Positions 1-7,122 of a DNA stretch of 64,000 nucleotides are shown piece by piece (positions within the stretch are counted from its first letter, which is position 1; each line of letters opens with the position of its first letter). Origin of the DNA: Sphingomonas sp. (GTDB lineage Bacteria > Pseudomonadota > Alphaproteobacteria > Sphingomonadales > Sphingomonadaceae); contig NZ_JAQZBC010000005.1 in NCBI RefSeq assembly GCF_029239295.1, positions 1-64,000 on the forward strand, given 5' to 3'. The notes under the pieces are model-generated. The model had not been told where the DNA came from. It saw nothing but the letters and a program-made list of their open reading frames with translations, and made no database searches. A program made the position numbers and the translations under genes.

Positions 1-36
1 GATGATCTGCTCCTCGCTGAACCTGGTCTTCTTCAC
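1..36 (-). CDS. IS3-family transposase OrfA, N-terminal fragment
   Basis: Only the first 12 codons are present. The frame starts with GTG at 36 and reads VKKTRFSEEQII, the highly conserved start of IS3-family OrfA (helix-turn-helix transposase subunit). An AGGAG-like ribosome binding site lies about 7 bases upstream. The gene runs off the left edge. In IS3 elements OrfA and OrfB are joined by a programmed -1 frameshift, which cannot be checked here. Confidence 0.7.
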   Translation of the reverse strand, partial: MKKTRFSEEQII

Positions 37-98
37 GTCCGTCTCCTCACGAAGGCGGACTCTAGCTCAAACTGGCAGAGTTTCAGGGGAGCACGTCA
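1..98 (-). mobile_element. End of an IS3-family insertion sequence (partial)
   Basis: The minus strand ends in a terminal inverted-repeat-like sequence (TGACGTGCTCCCCTGAAA, positions 98 to 81), followed about 45 bp inside by a transposase start. This is the usual layout of the left end of an IS3-family element of the IS407 type. The rest of the element lies left of the window, so its integrity cannot be judged. The family assignment rests on the terminal sequence and the start of orfA. Confidence 0.7.
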
Positions 99-324
99 GG
101 GAATATTGTCCGGCTAGTGGCGCGAAGAGGCAATAACCCCCTCGAACAACTTGCTAAAGTTTTTCGGGATCGAAGAGCCAAGAGCCCGACATAGCGAATT
201 CACTATGCGAAATCGCTATGCGAAATCGCTATGCTTAGTAGCGGTTTCGCTTGGAAGGCGGCGAGCTGGCGGCGTCATAATGTAGAAACGTCAGCTCGCC
301 ACCACGCGAGGCGCCTCACAATCT
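99..324. other. Gene-free stretch between IS end and XRE gene
   Basis: No convincing gene. It is visibly more AT-rich than the core chromosome to the right. The only structure seen is a short tandem repeat at 203-234. Confidence 0.5.
203..234. repeat. 13-bp tandem repeat, about 2.5 copies
   Basis: The unit CTATGCGAAATCG is repeated at 203-215 and 216-228, followed by CTATGC at 229-234. A related sequence, ATAGCGAATTCACTATGCG, lies just left. The unit contains the palindrome-like core CGCTATGCG. Possible iteron-like or regulator-binding array; function unknown. Confidence 0.6.
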
Positions 325-600
325 TCAACTGTTCGCGTCATCCTGCGACGGATCATTCCGAGCGAGCCGAACTCCCGCACCTGCCAAACCTCGACCAGCT
401 TTGATCGTGGATCCTGGCGCGATGAACTCAACTCCGCCACGCTCCAGTGCACTGCGCATGGTCTCGATACTGTCCGACTGGACCACAGAGCCAGCCTCAA
501 ATCGAGCAACAGTTGCGTACCCAATGCCGGCTTCTCGGGCGAGGTCTGCTGCCGACCACTTTAGGGCGGCGCGAGCCATGCGGCATTGCTCTGCTGTCAT
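325..600 (-). CDS. XRE-family (Cro/CI-type) transcriptional regulator
   Basis: A 91-residue protein made almost entirely of one helix-turn-helix XRE domain (residues about 5-58), with the usual pattern of an early QCRMAR helix, DLAREAG and a recognition helix around YATVARFE. The C-terminal 30 residues are not recognised. It is divergent from the small-gene operon starting at 749. A perfect palindrome lies in the shared intergenic region and an imperfect copy abuts the start codon, so it probably represses itself and the operon, as phage or island repressors do. No clear ribosome binding site precedes the ATG at 600. Confidence 0.85.
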   Translation of the reverse strand: MTAEQCRMARAALKWSAADLAREAGIGYATVARFEAGSVVQSDSIETMRSALERGGVEFIAPGSTIKAGRGLAGAGVRLARNDPSQDDANS

Positions 601-646
601 TGATAGACTTTATCTCAGCGAGGCTATTGCAACAAGCGAAGAGAGA

Positions 647-663
647 TGATAGAGACTCTATCA
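647..663. promoter_or_regulatory. Palindromic operator candidate (TGATAGAGACTCTATCA)
   Basis: A perfect inverted repeat with 8-bp arms around a central A (655). It lies between the divergent XRE gene (start 600) and the operon starting at 749. A similar but imperfect sequence, TGATAGACTTTATCT, is at 601-615 directly against the XRE start codon. Size and symmetry fit a dimeric XRE repressor site. The binding protein is inferred from position only. Confidence 0.6.
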
Positions 664-748
664 CTTCGAAGCCGAAGCGACCGAACGAGAGGCGTAGGAC
701 CCTCCCGCCCGGTCTGACCTTAACCACCTGATTGAGAGGTGATTGGCT

Positions 749-1123
749 ATGCATACCGTAGCGGCCGACGCACGTCCGGCCAAGTCCGCCCCCGCACATA
801 CCGCGGCCCTGCTGAAGGCCGCCGCAGAGCACAACTCCAACCCCGCTTACATGGCTGCCGGGTATCCGAAGGTAGCATCCTTTCGCGCCTTCATCCCCGC
901 GGCATGCGGCGAGATCGTGGTCGAATTCACCGCGACCCCCGGCGAGGAGCTGGAGCGCCTGGTTGCGATCGATGCCCGCGCTCGCCACGCAGCGCGTGAC
1001 CCCGGCACCATCCGGATCGAGCGCATCGCGCCGGAGCCCCGCCCCATCCCTACGATCGTCCTCGACCTGACCACGATTCTGATTGCAGATGTTCGCCGTC
1101 TGTATGCGGAGGGCCGGGCATGA
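749..1123 (+). CDS. Hypothetical island protein (124 aa)
   Basis: First gene of the small-gene operon. The ATG at 749 is preferred to the upstream TTG at 743 because the GAGAGGTG ribosome binding site at 734-741 is then about 7 bases away. The protein has an Ala/Pro-rich N-terminus and a middle part reading like a compact alpha/beta fold; no known domain is recognised. Its stop overlaps the next start (ATGA), indicating translational coupling. The CACCT at 725-729 can pair with AGGTG of the ribosome binding site, so a small hairpin could mask initiation. Function unknown. Confidence 0.65.
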   Translation: MHTVAADARPAKSAPAHTAALLKAAAEHNSNPAYMAAGYPKVASFRAFIPAACGEIVVEFTATPGEELERLVAIDARARHAARDPGTIRIERIAPEPRPIPTIVLDLTTILIADVRRLYAEGRA

Positions 1124-1503
1124 CGCACATGACCGAGACCAGCCGCCGAGCCCTTCTCGCCCGCGCGGGATTGGCGAGCGTAGCACTGATCGCGCCAGCA
1201 GCAGCCGCAAACACCGGCGCCGTCAGCGCCGAATGGACACAGGCCGTCGCCGATTGGCACGCTGCCCACGCTACCGTGATGCAATACAACGCAGTGCCCG
1301 GCGGTGTGGACGATGACCTGATGGATCAGGCGACCAGCAGGGAGGGCGATGCCGCCTATCGGCTCGCCGCACTGCCGGCTCCCGACCGGGCCGGCGTCGG
1401 TATCAAGCTCAACGCGCTGCTCGACTTCCTGGAAGGCTGCACCATCGACATCGCGACGCTGCGCATGATCGCCGCTGACGCCATTCGTTCAGGGGAGGCA
1501 TGA
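1120..1503 (+). CDS. Hypothetical protein with twin-arginine-like N-terminus (127 aa)
   Basis: Overlaps the previous gene by 4 nt and has a GGAGGG ribosome binding site 6 bases before the ATG. The N-terminus has a twin arginine (residues 9-10) followed by a hydrophobic alanine-rich stretch to about residue 30, resembling a Tat or Sec export signal. The remainder is helical and acidic, with no recognised domain. Proteins like this are seen in small-gene clusters of sphingomonad islands and prophages. Function unknown; export is inferred only from the N-terminus. Confidence 0.6.
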   Translation: MTHMTETSRRALLARAGLASVALIAPAAAANTGAVSAEWTQAVADWHAAHATVMQYNAVPGGVDDDLMDQATSREGDAAYRLAALPAPDRAGVGIKLNALLDFLEGCTIDIATLRMIAADAIRSGEA

Positions 1504-1505
1504 AC

Positions 1506-1943
1506 ATGGCCACGACCCCAATTCGCAACTTGGCCCTGATGCTGGACACAGTACGCGAGCGGCAGGAAGCGCTCGACGCCGCGGAAAAGCGCAACGATCT
1601 TTCGCACGTCGAATGGGCGCCCGCGTCGCGTGTGTGGAGCCGGCAGCAGCAGGCGCTGTCGTGTGCGATCATCGCCGAACCCCCGCAGACCTTTGACGAC
1701 GTGCTTGCCGTGCTGACCGAACTCGCCGGCTGGCATGACCTGATCATGGGGCAAGGTGAGGACGCCACTGATCGCGAGCTCCGCGACCTTCACGAGATGA
1801 CCGGGGTCGCTGTTGCCAACTGCACCCAGCGCTTGGCCGGCCTGTTCCGTCCGGACGAGGAGCCAACCGAGGCGCAACATAGCTCCCTCTCCTGCGTGTC
1901 CAAGCAGGTGGAGCAATGGCTTCCCAAGCAGGAGGGCCGCTGA
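1506..1943 (+). CDS. Hypothetical protein (145 aa)
   Basis: The start is placed at the ATG at 1506 because the GGGGAGG motif (about 1491-1498) is at proper distance from it; the ATG at 1500, which overlaps the previous stop, would be too close. The protein is predicted to be mainly helical, with a central segment rich in aliphatic residues (DDVLAVLTELAGWHDLIM). No domain recognised. It is third in the co-directional cluster, directly followed by the next gene, and probably co-transcribed. Confidence 0.6.
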   Translation: MATTPIRNLALMLDTVRERQEALDAAEKRNDLSHVEWAPASRVWSRQQQALSCAIIAEPPQTFDDVLAVLTELAGWHDLIMGQGEDATDRELRDLHEMTGVAVANCTQRLAGLFRPDEEPTEAQHSSLSCVSKQVEQWLPKQEGR

Positions 1944-1944
1944 C

Positions 1945-2388
1945 ATGTCACCGGCAAGTCCCCGCTTCCTCACGCGAGCCGACATCAACGGCCAGCCGGT
2001 CTCGTTTTTCTCCCCGCCGCCCACCGCGCCTGACTTTCCGTGGGTCGATGTCGAGGAGCTGTCTGCGGCCTTCCTTGATGCCAACGCCGCGAAAAGGATG
2101 GTGCAGCACGCCCACAACTTCGACCGCGACAGTCGGCCGGTGGCGACCGCGCGCAATGGTGGCAAGATCAGCACCATCATCCCTCATGCGTTAGCGCAGG
2201 GGCTGTGTGGTGCGATTGATCAATGGACCGGCTTCGTCGCGCAGGACGAGGACGACACTGGCCCCGCATATGATGCATATTGCCGGGCTGCCGGGCACGC
2301 TATGGCCGATCATTGGCCGCTTGAGCTCGACCAGCTCATCCACGCGCTCCATAATCCCGGTGGCCCCTTCATGAAGGGAGACCGCTGA
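1945..2388 (+). CDS. Hypothetical protein (147 aa)
   Basis: Start at ATG 1945, one base after the previous stop, with a GGAGGG ribosome binding site at 1931-1936. A longer upstream reading frame exists but would overlap the previous gene heavily and lacks a good start. The protein contains a proline-rich segment near residue 25 and a C-terminal helical part. No recognised domain. Same operon as its neighbours. Confidence 0.6.
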   Translation: MSPASPRFLTRADINGQPVSFFSPPPTAPDFPWVDVEELSAAFLDANAAKRMVQHAHNFDRDSRPVATARNGGKISTIIPHALAQGLCGAIDQWTGFVAQDEDDTGPAYDAYCRAAGHAMADHWPLELDQLIHALHNPGGPFMKGDR

Positions 2389-2389
2389 C

Positions 2390-2629
2390 ATGGCGACGCG
2401 TTGCCTCGCACAGCAAGCAGATGCCTTCGACCCGACCGTTTGGCTGATGGCTCTCACTTCAATCGGCGGAGGCTATGCGCTTATCGCAGACCGGCGGCTC
2501 GCGTTGCTGGTGGACGGCTGCGACGACGACGAGCTTGCCTTTGTCATGTCGCAGGTGATCGGCCAGCCCGAGCGGCAAGAAGCGATCAAGTGGGCGATCG
2601 AGCAGCGCCAGTTCGGGGAGGCTGCGTGA
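2390..2629 (+). CDS. Hypothetical small protein (79 aa)
   Basis: Starts one base after the previous stop with an AGGGAG ribosome binding site about 9 bases upstream. The sequence has a glycine-rich hydrophobic stretch near residues 23-33 and an acidic DDDE segment. No recognised family. Its stop overlaps the next start by one base (TGATG), so the pair is likely translationally coupled. Confidence 0.6.
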   Translation: MATRCLAQQADAFDPTVWLMALTSIGGGYALIADRRLALLVDGCDDDELAFVMSQVIGQPERQEAIKWAIEQRQFGEAA

Positions 2630-2979
2630 TGGGCCACCTCCCTCATTGGTCGCCTAAGCACCGTCGCCCGACCGGACCGTGGGTGCGCCGCCGCACCAGG
2701 TGTTGGGTTCGGACCAACCAAGTTGGGCATGCTGGCATGCTGTTCGCCAAGATCCCTTCCCTCCCCCGCGCCGAGCTGTCCCGGCTAACCGAGCGGATGA
2801 TCGATCGCATGGACGAGATCGACGGCGAGGCAGACTTAGAGGCGGATGGCGACGAGCTGGACGGCTCGATGGCCGAGGACGAGTTTTGCCGCCAGAGCGC
2901 CAATTGGCTTGGCTACCCGGGCGGCCTGGATGACGCAGAGGACGGTCACGATCAGGAGATGGAGGACGCTTACGATTAG
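2629..2979 (+). CDS. Hypothetical protein, basic N-terminus and acidic C-terminus (116 aa)
   Basis: Begins at ATG 2629 overlapping the previous stop, with GGGGAG as ribosome binding site. The first 30 residues are strongly basic (many Arg and His) and the last 60 strongly acidic (Asp/Glu-rich, ending near EMEDAYD). This charge polarity could mean self-interaction or nucleic-acid contact, but no domain is recognised. Last of the tightly packed small genes. Confidence 0.55.
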   Translation: MGHLPHWSPKHRRPTGPWVRRRTRCWVRTNQVGHAGMLFAKIPSLPRAELSRLTERMIDRMDEIDGEADLEADGDELDGSMAEDEFCRQSANWLGYPGGLDDAEDGHDQEMEDAYD

Positions 2980-3046
2980 TCCAGCACCATGGGAGCCGTC
3001 GTCGCCGCCGGCCTTGGCCCACACTGCCCCTGCTCGACGTGATCGG

Positions 3047-3559
3047 GTGGGGGCGTTCACGCGTGTGCATCGCTTCGCTGACAGCCATGCGGTGTCCGCA
3101 CAATACGGCGCCGACTGGTGGATCCCGATTTACCGCCAGCTCTTCCCCACGCTCATGTCTGCGGTTGCCATCGAGCACGACGGCTGGGCACAGCGAGCGG
3201 GCATTGATCGTCTGCTAACCCTAGCGTGCGGTCGCACGTTCACGGTCGACGAGAAGATCCGCACCGAGGACTGGCCCGACGTGCTGCTCGAGCGCTGGTC
3301 GGACGAGCGGCGCAAGTCGCCTGGTTGGGTGCAGAAGCCGCTAGCCTGCGACTTCATCGCCTATGCACATGCGCCGGCGGCCACTTGCGTCCTGCTACCC
3401 GTGCCAGCGCTTCAGCGAGCTTGGCGCCAGCATGGGCGGCAGTGGATCGGGCTGTATGGTCAGCGTCGTGCAAAGAACGCAGGGTACACGTCAGTTAGCG
3501 TCCCCGTACCACGCGGCGTGCTGATGCAGGCTATCGTTGAGGCGATGTTTGTTAGCTAG
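3047..3559 (+). CDS. PD-(D/E)XK nuclease-like hypothetical protein
   Basis: About 170 residues from the GTG at 3047; the start is uncertain because the frame is open further upstream and no clear ribosome binding site is seen. The sequence carries a pattern typical of the PD-(D/E)XK nuclease superfamily: GID (D54), a short strand, then V-D-E-K (D68-E69-K70), followed by conserved tryptophans and a late hydrophobic strand. Similar proteins are recalled as common hypothetical products of prophages and islands. Possible role in DNA processing or restriction. The catalytic assignment is inference. Confidence 0.55.
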   Translation: MGAFTRVHRFADSHAVSAQYGADWWIPIYRQLFPTLMSAVAIEHDGWAQRAGIDRLLTLACGRTFTVDEKIRTEDWPDVLLERWSDERRKSPGWVQKPLACDFIAYAHAPAATCVLLPVPALQRAWRQHGRQWIGLYGQRRAKNAGYTSVSVPVPRGVLMQAIVEAMFVS

Positions 3560-3576
3560 CCACAAACGTCGCAGAA

Positions 3577-4392
3577 CTAGCGACGCAATTTCCGATGCTC
3601 TTCTGCATTATCAAGGATGTCATTAAGTAACGGACGCATGTCGTCGAGGCGATGAAGGCGGACATGGGAGGCATCGAACTGCTCCTTGACCGCGTGATAG
3701 AATGCGTTCGGCTGCTGCGAGAAATCGCCAACTACGACGAGGCGCTTGCATTGACCTTGCTCGAAATGTCGCCAGATCAAACCACCTTCCATGGAGCGCT
3801 TGCCCGCCTCACGAAGTCCGTCACTGACATTGGATGGCACTCGCATCCCATCGATCAGGTTGTAGCAGCCGTTTTGATACCCGTACGGCACGCTCACCTT
3901 CAAGCCGTATTCCGGGAGATCAACCTCTTCAGGGCTCTCAAGGAACTGTTCGACCTTATGCTTCCTGAATGCGTCCCGTAACTTCCGGCGAACCCGAGGC
4001 TCGCGAACGACGGGGTCCTCCTCACCTACGAGTTCATCAAAAAGCCGATCAAAGTCGGCTTCAGCATCGCTCACTTGGACGGGCAACAGCCTAGAGACAC
4101 GGATGTCGTTCGCGCGCTTCTGAACAAACTCTTCAAAGCCAGCGCCCGTCGGTGAACGCCACAACTCACTCCGCAGCCGACTCTCAAATGAGTGCTTAAT
4201 GGCGTTCAGATATGACTTCGGCTGTCGTCCGAACACTCGATCAATGCGCGAATGTCCGCGAGCAAACCGCACCCCCACAAAGTGAAGGCCCGGGACGATC
4301 AGGACAAGCCCGATGTTCAGAAATTCCAGGCGCTCGGGCACTGGGCAGAACTGAACAAGGGCATATTTCCCTTGATGATGCTCCATTCCCAT
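3577..4392 (-). CDS. DUF3037 domain-containing protein
   Basis: A 271-residue protein whose N-terminal part (from about residue 8, with ALVQFCPVPER and EFLNIG) matches the DUF3037 family. DUF3037 proteins are commonly encoded next to a HipA-like kinase without a HipB antitoxin, exactly as here: the upstream gene ends 4 bases before this ATG. Co-expression as a two-component module is therefore likely. The C-terminal half is not recognised. An alternative ATG lies two codons downstream. Base composition is visibly less GC-rich than the core genes. Confidence 0.8.
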   Translation of the reverse strand: MGMEHHQGKYALVQFCPVPERLEFLNIGLVLIVPGLHFVGVRFARGHSRIDRVFGRQPKSYLNAIKHSFESRLRSELWRSPTGAGFEEFVQKRANDIRVSRLLPVQVSDAEADFDRLFDELVGEEDPVVREPRVRRKLRDAFRKHKVEQFLESPEEVDLPEYGLKVSVPYGYQNGCYNLIDGMRVPSNVSDGLREAGKRSMEGGLIWRHFEQGQCKRLVVVGDFSQQPNAFYHAVKEQFDASHVRLHRLDDMRPLLNDILDNAEEHRKLRR

Positions 4393-4396
4393 GTTC

Positions 4397-5233
4397 CTAA
4401 ACGCTCATCTGCAACTGCGGCACCAGCCGGGCAAAAAGATACTCTTCAACCCGTTTGCCGCGCTCAATCAACAACTCTGCCCATCGTGCACGCGTCCCTG
4501 TGCCGGGACCCCATGCCAACGGGACGGACCCGATTATCGCCATGATTGCCCCCGCGTCAACGCGGGTGATCTGGAGGCAGGCACGCCGAAGGGCTCGCTC
4601 ATTCAACATAGGAATGAATTCGGGAAATGCCCCATATATTCGCTCATCCTCCACGAATCCCGGCCCGGCCAACCCAGCCTCAAGATCCTCCTCGACGAAA
4701 CAGTGCGTGTGATCGAACACTACCATCTCGAACCGTCGCTTAGATGGGGTGAAGAATAGGTTATCCCATTTAGGGGTGGGGTCGAGGTAGTCGGGCGGCG
4801 GGCATCGATCGACGTTCCTCACCCAAGTGTCGAACGCGACGAGCAAGGCAACGTCTTGGGGATTCGCGAGACGTTGCAGGAATGTGCCACCTGGATCGCT
4901 GGGAGCGCCGACCAACGCCTTAGACGCGAACGCCGGACCGCGATGCATAGGGTGCCCGTTGATCATATCGATCGAAAGATCGAGAACCTGGACGATAGCA
5001 AAAGGCGGGATTGTAAGTCCGATCAGCGCTGCCAACTCGGTTCCAACGAGCTCCAGTGCAAGGCTTTCGTTACCTTGTGGATTGCCCATCCCCTTTATGA
5101 AGGCGGCGCCGGCGTCGGTAACAACTCGAACGACACAGGTACTACTCAGAATCGGTTCGATCACACGCGTAATAACGGTCGGCTGCCACTCCCCTCCGCA
5201 ACTTAGCATCAGCGCCCCCTCAATGGACCGCAT
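4397..5233 (-). CDS. HipA-like kinase domain protein
   Basis: A 278-residue protein related to the kinase fold of HipA toxins. Visible motifs are a possible nucleotide-binding lysine (AAFIKG, K47), the catalytic-loop-like FDTWVRNVDR (134-143), DNLFF (157-161) and the metal-binding-like VFDHTHCF (172-179). A family-typical HPGN loop is replaced by a longer insertion between DR and DN. No HipB-like antitoxin is adjacent; instead DUF3037 follows 4 bases downstream. Such pairs are often found in genomic islands. Target unknown. ATG at 5233 is the longest start; ATG at 5209 is possible. Confidence 0.8.
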   Translation of the reverse strand: MRSIEGALMLSCGGEWQPTVITRVIEPILSSTCVVRVVTDAGAAFIKGMGNPQGNESLALELVGTELAALIGLTIPPFAIVQVLDLSIDMINGHPMHRGPAFASKALVGAPSDPGGTFLQRLANPQDVALLVAFDTWVRNVDRCPPPDYLDPTPKWDNLFFTPSKRRFEMVVFDHTHCFVEEDLEAGLAGPGFVEDERIYGAFPEFIPMLNERALRRACLQITRVDAGAIMAIIGSVPLAWGPGTGTRARWAELLIERGKRVEEYLFARLVPQLQMSV

Positions 5234-5404
5234 GTTGGGCAGAAGTCAGCTTTTGTCCAGCAGCGCGCGTGAGGCGTGACCAAGACAAAGATATTCGCCA
5301 GGTGCTCGGGCCGGGCGCTTACTTGGGACGTCCGGCAGCAGCCCAATGCGAACCTCTACGCATGGCGCCAAAGCGGGCCGAACTGAACGTCCGCCATACC
5401 GTTT

Positions 5405-6604
5405 CTACAAGCCGTATGCGGTAGCGGCGTTCCGCATCATCTGGCTTACCCCTACTTTTATTTGCTCGTCGATGTCGTCAGGTCTGCTGAGGACGAAGTC
5501 ATGCTCCGCGCGATCTTCGAGCGCCCCGGGCCCTCGACCGTATCCGCCGACGCCGCGTGGCCATCGACTGCCTTCGAGACCGACAAGACCGAGCCTGACA
5601 TGGATGGAACCCGATCCGCCTAGCGAGCGACACAGTTGATAGTGGTGGGCTATCCAAGTGATCCAGCGCTCAACCGCATACTCGGTCGCAAAAATATCGC
5701 CTTCAGAGCTCGATCCCACGAACCGACCGTCGATACCCCAGAACTCGCCTGTGTCTCTGAACCAGCGGGTGCCGGTACTGCTCACGTGCTCTCGTTCAAT
5801 CTTTTCGCTCCAGCGGGTGACCAGAAAGCCGCCGGCGGCAGCTCCCCAACTCATGCCGCCTACGCGACCGAGCGGTATCGGACGGCTGTTATCACGGTCG
5901 AAGCGGGCGAGCGCGCTTGGCGAACTGGACCACTTTGTCGGGAGCAAGCGTGCGTAGCCGGCAGGATTACTCTCGAAGGCAAGGTGGATGGTTTCCTCGT
6001 CCATATTAACTTGGACCACGCCGCCGCGCCATATCGCGGGAAATGTTGGATCAGGTGTCTGCCAAGGCAAAGGCGTTGGCGGCTCAGCGGGCAGACTTGC
6101 GAGCGCAAGCCGAAGCGCATGCTCCAGATCCTTCTGCAGCCCGTCACGCACAGCGCGCAACTCTTCTCGGTCTGCACCGACCGCAAGCGCGAACTCGATA
6201 GGTTTCCGACGCTGACGCATATCAAACGGTAGATCCTCGACCGTCGCGCCTGTAAGAGCGGTATTCCAAACTTGAATGACGCGGCTAAGCCTAAGCGCCC
6301 GTTTGGCGTAGCCAAGCTCGATCAGTACGTTGGGGTTGGCAACATGCTTGCCCGAGCCACTGACGGCGATTGGCGTCACGTCCGCCACGAACACGGCGGC
6401 TGCATCAATTTTCTCAAGGATCGCAGCAACAATGTCCGGAGACCCGGGAACATCCTTCGTGTCGTGGTCAATGTCCGGGCGCTCAGCCTCTTCAAACTCA
6501 GCCTGAAGGTTGCTCAACGCTCGTTGGAGCGCCGCCTTGATCACGTCTCGAGTTTCGCGTGCAGGCTGGTCGCTTTGCCAAGACCAGAACACCTTTCGCG
6601 CCAC
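5405..6604 (-). CDS. TIR-like domain protein, candidate defence effector
   Basis: A 399-residue protein if it starts at the GTG at 6604, which is favoured because GAGGAGC lies 6 bases upstream and the TIR-like fold begins at once (KVFWSWQSD, residues 4-12). Further motifs are DHDTKDVPGSPDI (46-58), FVADVT (72-77) and NPNVLIELGYA (90-100), where E96 occupies the place of the NAD-cleaving glutamate in TIR enzymes. Residues about 180-399 are unrecognised and may sense a trigger. It lies 171 bp upstream of the HipA-like/DUF3037 pair on the same strand. NADase or nucleotide-hydrolase activity is inference. Confidence 0.75.
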   Translation of the reverse strand: MARKVFWSWQSDQPARETRDVIKAALQRALSNLQAEFEEAERPDIDHDTKDVPGSPDIVAAILEKIDAAAVFVADVTPIAVSGSGKHVANPNVLIELGYAKRALRLSRVIQVWNTALTGATVEDLPFDMRQRRKPIEFALAVGADREELRAVRDGLQKDLEHALRLALASLPAEPPTPLPWQTPDPTFPAIWRGGVVQVNMDEETIHLAFESNPAGYARLLPTKWSSSPSALARFDRDNSRPIPLGRVGGMSWGAAAGGFLVTRWSEKIEREHVSSTGTRWFRDTGEFWGIDGRFVGSSSEGDIFATEYAVERWITWIAHHYQLCRSLGGSGSIHVRLGLVGLEGSRWPRGVGGYGRGPGALEDRAEHDFVLSRPDDIDEQIKVGVSQMMRNAATAYGL

Positions 6605-6921
6605 GGGCTTGCTCCTCAAGCTGTTGAAAATGTCCCTTGATGCTCGCTCGCACTTCCCGCGGGATTTCATCCAGGAATGAGAGAGGGGTAGCATGTAGCT
6701 CTCCTGCTCCCAACTCGAAGGATCTAGTGGCCTGGTATCGCGGCCAGCCAAATTTCCCGCGCTGGGCGAACGGCACGTGCCTTCTGCCCGGCGCAGTGTG
6801 GCATTCGTGTGTAACCATGCCTGGAATTACACGGAACGTTCCGGTATGTTCTCAGCCTAGAACGACCGAGGAACACGTTGCGTTCTCAGCATCTTACGGT
6901 GCTTTCGGAACCGTCCGGGAC
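6605..6921. other. Gene-free right end of the island
   Basis: About 320 bp between the TIR-like gene and the tRNA remnant. Open frames exist but none has a good start or a recognisable product. No clear promoter or terminator is seen. Confidence 0.5.
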
Positions 6922-6979
6922 GTTACGCTTAGGGACTGCAAATCCTTGCACCCGGGTTCGATTCCCGGTCGGGCCTCCA
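6922..6979 (+). repeat. tRNA-Cys 3' fragment, probable island attachment site (attR)
   Basis: Positions 6931-6947 form an anticodon stem-loop with loop CTGCAAA (anticodon GCA, cysteine). Positions 6952-6968 form a perfect T arm (CCGGG, TTCGATT, CCCGG), followed by TCGGGCC, T and CCA ending at 6979. The partner of the acceptor strand (GGCCCGA) and a proper D arm are missing upstream, so this is not a complete tRNA. GTTACGC at 6922 resembles a D-arm remnant and may mark the edge of identity. A 3' tRNA fragment at the junction of accessory and core DNA is the signature of tRNA-targeted island integration. Confidence 0.8.
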
Positions 6980-7122
6980 GCGTGGAAATCCCAGATTACA
7001 TGATCCTGGTCGCTCCAGTTTGGCGCACTCTGAGCGTCGCTGGCTGCCGCGAAATGCGATAAATGCGGAAGCGACGGGCTTGGCAACCGGTCCGCTGCAC
7101 CATCCCATGATCCGGAGGCCTC

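Noticed and set aside
203..234. CRISPR array
   Set aside because: The repeat is 13 bp, contiguous and without spacers, and no cas gene is near.
497..1210. A 237-codon open frame on the minus strand
   Set aside because: It covers the XRE gene and its operator in another frame and the first island genes in antisense; no start signal or domain.
6904..6979. A complete tRNA-Cys gene
   Set aside because: The 5' acceptor strand GGCCCGA and the D stem are missing, so only the 3' part is present.
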